Source: Saprospiraceae bacterium (GTDB taxonomy: Bacteria; Bacteroidota; Bacteroidia; Chitinophagales; Saprospiraceae). From it: a DNA stretch of 7,255 nucleotides. Below are positions 5,697 to 7,255 of this stretch, piece by piece. How positions within the stretch are numbered: the first letter of the stretch is position 1; each line of letters starts with the position of its first letter. The notes under the pieces are model-generated. The model made no database searches. It had not been told where the DNA came from and was given only the letters and a program-made list of their open reading frames with translations. Position numbers and translations under genes: made by a program. Location: assembly GCA_023300835.1 (NCBI GenBank), contig JALZVB010000109.1, forward strand, positions 1 to 7,255. Direction: 5' to 3'.

Positions 5697-6350
5697 ATGG
5701 AAACAATTCAAGAAAAAGCAAAATTATTACTCACTTCTAAATTTCCTGAATTTAAACGATCAGAAAGTTTTGTTGAAAAATTACTTGAATGTGGCCAAAT
5801 GGTTACCGTCCCAAAGGGTACGTTAATTTTAGATATTCAAGAGTATATAAAAGTGATTCCCCTACTTCTTAATGGCCTTATAAAAATCTACAGAGAAGAC
5901 GAATATGGAAATGAAATATTACTTTATTATATAAACAGTGGGGAGAGTTGTGTCATATCTATTACCACCTGCCTCAAGAATGAAAAGAGTTCAATAAAAG
6001 CGCTGATTGAAGAAGAAAGTGAATTGCTTACCGTTCCTAGTGTTGACTTTATTACGCTTCTTGGTGAGTACAATTTACTTCACAATTTTACTTATGACTT
6101 GTTTAATCTCAAGTACAATGAATTAATAAAATCTATTGATAGTTTAGCTTTTACAGATACTAAAACACGATTACTCTCTTATCTTAAAAGAGAAGCAAAT
6201 AATAGATCTGCCAATGTAATTACAGGTATGACCCACAAAGATATCGCAAAAGATTTGTCTACTTCGCGTGAAGTAATTTCCAGATTGTTATATGCCCTCA
6301 ATAAGGAAGGAGTCATAACTTTAAAAAACAAGGAAATAATTATACGCTAA
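5697..6350 (+). CDS. Crp/Fnr-family transcriptional regulator
   Basis: This 217-residue protein has the CRP layout: a beta-roll sensor domain (about 23-115), a long dimerisation helix (about 126-150) and a winged helix-turn-helix (about 152-215). The recognition helix reads STSREVISRLLYALNKEG (188-205). Arg191, Glu192 and Arg196 match R180, E181 and R185 of E. coli CRP, which contact TGTGA half-sites. In the sensor domain the phosphate-binding cassette is altered: GES is present at 82-84, but the Arg-Ser pair that holds the cAMP phosphate is replaced by a Lys/Ser-rich stretch (97-101). cAMP is therefore an unlikely ligand. Cys32, Cys85 and Cys92 are present, but there is no FNR-type N-terminal cysteine cluster. 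The gene sits just before two TGTGAC-N4-GTCACA dyads. The first begins 2 bp after its stop codon and serves the rhodanese gene, which suggests it controls that gene. The signal sensed is unknown. Confidence 0.93.
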   Translation: METIQEKAKLLLTSKFPEFKRSESFVEKLLECGQMVTVPKGTLILDIQEYIKVIPLLLNGLIKIYREDEYGNEILLYYINSGESCVISITTCLKNEKSSIKALIEEESELLTVPSVDFITLLGEYNLLHNFTYDLFNLKYNELIKSIDSLAFTDTKTRLLSYLKREANNRSANVITGMTHKDIAKDLSTSREVISRLLYALNKEGVITLKNKEIIIR

Positions 6351-6352
6351 GT

Positions 6353-6397
6353 TGTGACATATGTCACATCAGAAATTATATGCAATAGCTATGTTTG
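6353..6397 (+). promoter_or_regulatory. Crp/Fnr-type operator plus -7 element for the rhodanese gene
   Basis: TGTGACATATGTCACA (6353-6368) is a perfect 16-bp palindrome with two TGTGA half-sites in CRP spacing. TATGTTTG at 6390-6397 matches TAnnTTTG exactly. The dyad centre (6360.5) is 29.5 bp from the first base of the -7 element, which puts it near -41 from the expected start, the class II activator position. No TTTG is present at -33, as expected for an activator-dependent promoter. The predicted leader is very short (under 10 nt before the ATG at 6410). Confidence 0.8.
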
Positions 6398-6409
6398 TAG
6401 ATAAAAGGT

Positions 6410-6754
6410 ATGAGTTTTATAAATATCAGTCTGGTTATATTTATATGTTTAGCTTCATTAGTCGCTTGCAATAGATCTACTAAAACTGCGGTCAAAATTC
6501 CTAGTGATGCTTTTTTGGTAGATGTAAGAACTGCCAGAGAATTTGCCAAAGGTAGTGTAGTTGGTGCAATCAATATTCCGCTTGATTCTGTAGAAGATAG
6601 ACTCTCTGAATTTAGTAATAAAGATACGATCGTTGTATTCTGTAGGAGTGGTCACCGAAGTGGAAAAGTAAAAAAGTTATTGGCCACCAAGGGAATTACA
6701 AATGTTGTAAATGGAGGCTCATGGAAACAAGTGCGATCCAAACGCAATAAGTAA
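6410..6754 (+). CDS. Rhodanese-domain lipoprotein (sulfurtransferase-like)
   Basis: This 114-residue protein starts with a lipoprotein signal: hydrophobic residues 5-16 and the lipobox LVAC, with lipidated Cys20. The ATG at 6410 is needed for this signal and is preceded by AAAAGG. The mature part is a single rhodanese domain of the short PspE/GlpE size: DAFLVDVRTAREFAKGSVVG (33-52), GAINIPLD (52-59), then the active-site loop CRSGHRS (78-84) with catalytic Cys78, and the end motif NVVNGGSW (98-105). It should carry a persulfide on Cys78 and act outside the cytoplasm, tethered to a membrane. Whether it works on thiosulfate, polysulfide or a protein thiol cannot be read from sequence. It follows the Crp/Fnr gene by 59 bp and has its own regulated promoter. 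Crp/Fnr-rhodanese neighbourhoods are common in Bacteroidota, which supports a functional link. Confidence 0.92.
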   Translation: MSFINISLVIFICLASLVACNRSTKTAVKIPSDAFLVDVRTAREFAKGSVVGAINIPLDSVEDRLSEFSNKDTIVVFCRSGHRSGKVKKLLATKGITNVVNGGSWKQVRSKRNK

Positions 6755-6795
6755 TTTCAATTAATCACGACATCAATAACTATTCTAATCTGTCT

Positions 6796-6844
6796 GTTAT
6801 GCTACATAACCATTCGCTTAGCTATAAGCTTATGTTTAAAACAT
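6796..6844. repeat. Three short inverted repeats in a row after the rhodanese gene
   Basis: GTTATG-CTA-CATAAC (6796-6810), GCTTA-GCTA-TAAGC (6816-6829) and ATGTTT-A-AAACAT (6832-6844) are each exact. They follow the rhodanese stop by about 40-90 bp. None has a proper T-tract, and two have loops too short for a stable hairpin, so none is a convincing terminator. They may together slow or end transcription, or be protein sites. Confidence 0.35.
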
Positions 6845-6870
6845 TCATCTATTCTATATTAATATCGTTG

Positions 6871-6916
6871 TTGTGACTAATGTCACAAAATTCGATGTAT
6901 TCTAATGATAAGTTTG
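6871..6916 (+). promoter_or_regulatory. Crp/Fnr-type operator plus -7 element for the repeat-protein gene
   Basis: TTGTGACTAATGTCACAA (6871-6888) has perfect 7-bp arms around TAAT, the same TGTGAC-N4-GTCACA core as the rhodanese site. TAAGTTTG at 6909-6916 matches TAnnTTTG exactly. The dyad centre (6879.5) is again 29.5 bp from the -7 element. No TTTG sits at -33. The transcript would start near 6920, leaving a leader of about 54 nt before the ATG at 6974. Confidence 0.8.
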
Positions 6917-6973
6917 TTCTTGTTAACGATGACCAATATCTGTCATCAAATCAATAACTTTAAAACTTAAAAT

Positions 6974-7255
6974 ATGAATTACATTAATGCCACTAAAGTC
7001 GCTGTTTGTGTTGTCTTTAGTCTTTTGAACATGACATCTATAGTAGCTCAGAATGTTGGTGTTGGTACGTCAACACCTGGAGCAAAATTCATGGTAGTAG
7101 GAGATGCTGGGGCACCAGCTCTGAATATATTAAATGACGGCACTACTCCTATGAATCCTGCCTTGAGAGTAAACGATAACGGAAGAGTTGGAATAGGAAC
7201 GATTACACCAGGAGCAAGATTTATGGTTATAGGAGAATCAGGCGCACCGACGATG
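6974..7255 (+). CDS. Secreted repeat protein, tail-fibre/adhesin-like, C-terminus cut off by window edge
   Basis: The frame is open from the ATG at 6974 to the right edge (94 codons, no stop). Residues 1-25 form a signal peptide (cleavage near VA-QN). The mature protein begins with a tandem repeat of 44 residues: NVGVGTSTPGAKFMVVG (27-43) recurs as RVGIGTITPGARFMVIG (71-87), each followed by an Ala/Ser-Gly-Ala-Pro turn. This 'vGIGTxxPgaxfxVxG' pattern is typical of the repetitive, beta-structured shafts of large Bacteroidota surface proteins that resemble phage tail fibres. The full protein is therefore probably long and exported to the surface, perhaps with a sorting domain or intramolecular chaperone domain at its end. 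Its promoter has the same Crp/Fnr-type dyad as the rhodanese gene. Function beyond surface or fibre structure is not visible. Confidence 0.85.
   Translation, partial: MNYINATKVAVCVVFSLLNMTSIVAQNVGVGTSTPGAKFMVVGDAGAPALNILNDGTTPMNPALRVNDNGRVGIGTITPGARFMVIGESGAPTM
7055..7255 (+). repeat. 132-bp tandem coding repeat (second copy incomplete)
   Basis: Unit 1 spans 7055-7186 and unit 2 starts at 7187 and runs off the edge, a period of 132 bp (44 codons). At the protein level the first 21 residues of the units match at 15 positions, the changes being mostly conservative (V/I, K/R, D/E). The copies have diverged at the nucleotide level, so this is an old structural repeat rather than a recent duplication. 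Confidence 0.75.

Noticed and set aside
6376..6655. Two minus-strand open frames of 65 codons opposite the rhodanese gene
   Set aside because: They are antisense to a well-supported rhodanese domain and show no domain or start signal of their own.
1..7255. CRISPR arrays, tRNA/rRNA genes, insertion sequences or defence operons
   Set aside because: I saw no regularly spaced repeats, no transposase or terminal inverted repeats, and no tRNA-like cloverleaf or rRNA sequence beyond the isolated 9-mer match to the 16S tail.

Overview
This 7.3 kb window looks chromosomal and comes from an AT-rich member of the Bacteroidota. A secreted amidase ends in a type IX secretion (T9SS) sorting domain. Several intergenic regions carry the Bacteroidota promoter element TAnnTTTG, and most starts lack a strong Shine-Dalgarno sequence. 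The genes form two divergent blocks that meet in a gap of about 300 bp (4650-4952).

Minus-strand block (1-4649). From the divergence point this reads: a membrane-anchored lytic transglycosylase of the GH23/MltD type with a LysM-like tail; a decayed toxin-antitoxin locus, in which a truncated and frameshifted acetyltransferase-like toxin remnant lies directly upstream of an intact HigA-type antitoxin; the 23S rRNA guanine-N1 methyltransferase RlmA; a secreted zinc amidase with a T9SS tail; and a DinB-superfamily protein that runs off the left edge. Two of these enzymes cleave peptidoglycan. RlmA, the amidase and DinB are spaced 80-90 bp apart and may share a transcript.

Plus-strand block (4953-7255). 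A small secreted protein of unknown function has a long leader and a 3' region ending in a strong intrinsic terminator. A Crp/Fnr-family regulator follows, then a rhodanese-domain lipoprotein, then the start of a secreted protein built of 44-residue tail-fibre-like repeats that runs off the right edge.

The most notable signal is regulatory. The rhodanese gene and the repeat-protein gene each carry a dyad of the form TGTGAC-N4-GTCACA. In both, the dyad centre lies 29.5 bp upstream of a perfect TAnnTTTG element. The adjacent Crp/Fnr protein has the recognition-helix residues (Arg-Glu-x3-Arg) that read GTGA half-sites in E. coli CRP. The simplest model is a local regulon in which this regulator activates both the rhodanese lipoprotein and the repeat-rich surface protein from class-II-like positions. 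The signal it senses cannot be read from the sequence. The regulator lacks the usual cAMP-contacting arginine and has two cysteines in that region, so a redox, nitrosative or sulfur signal is possible but unproven.
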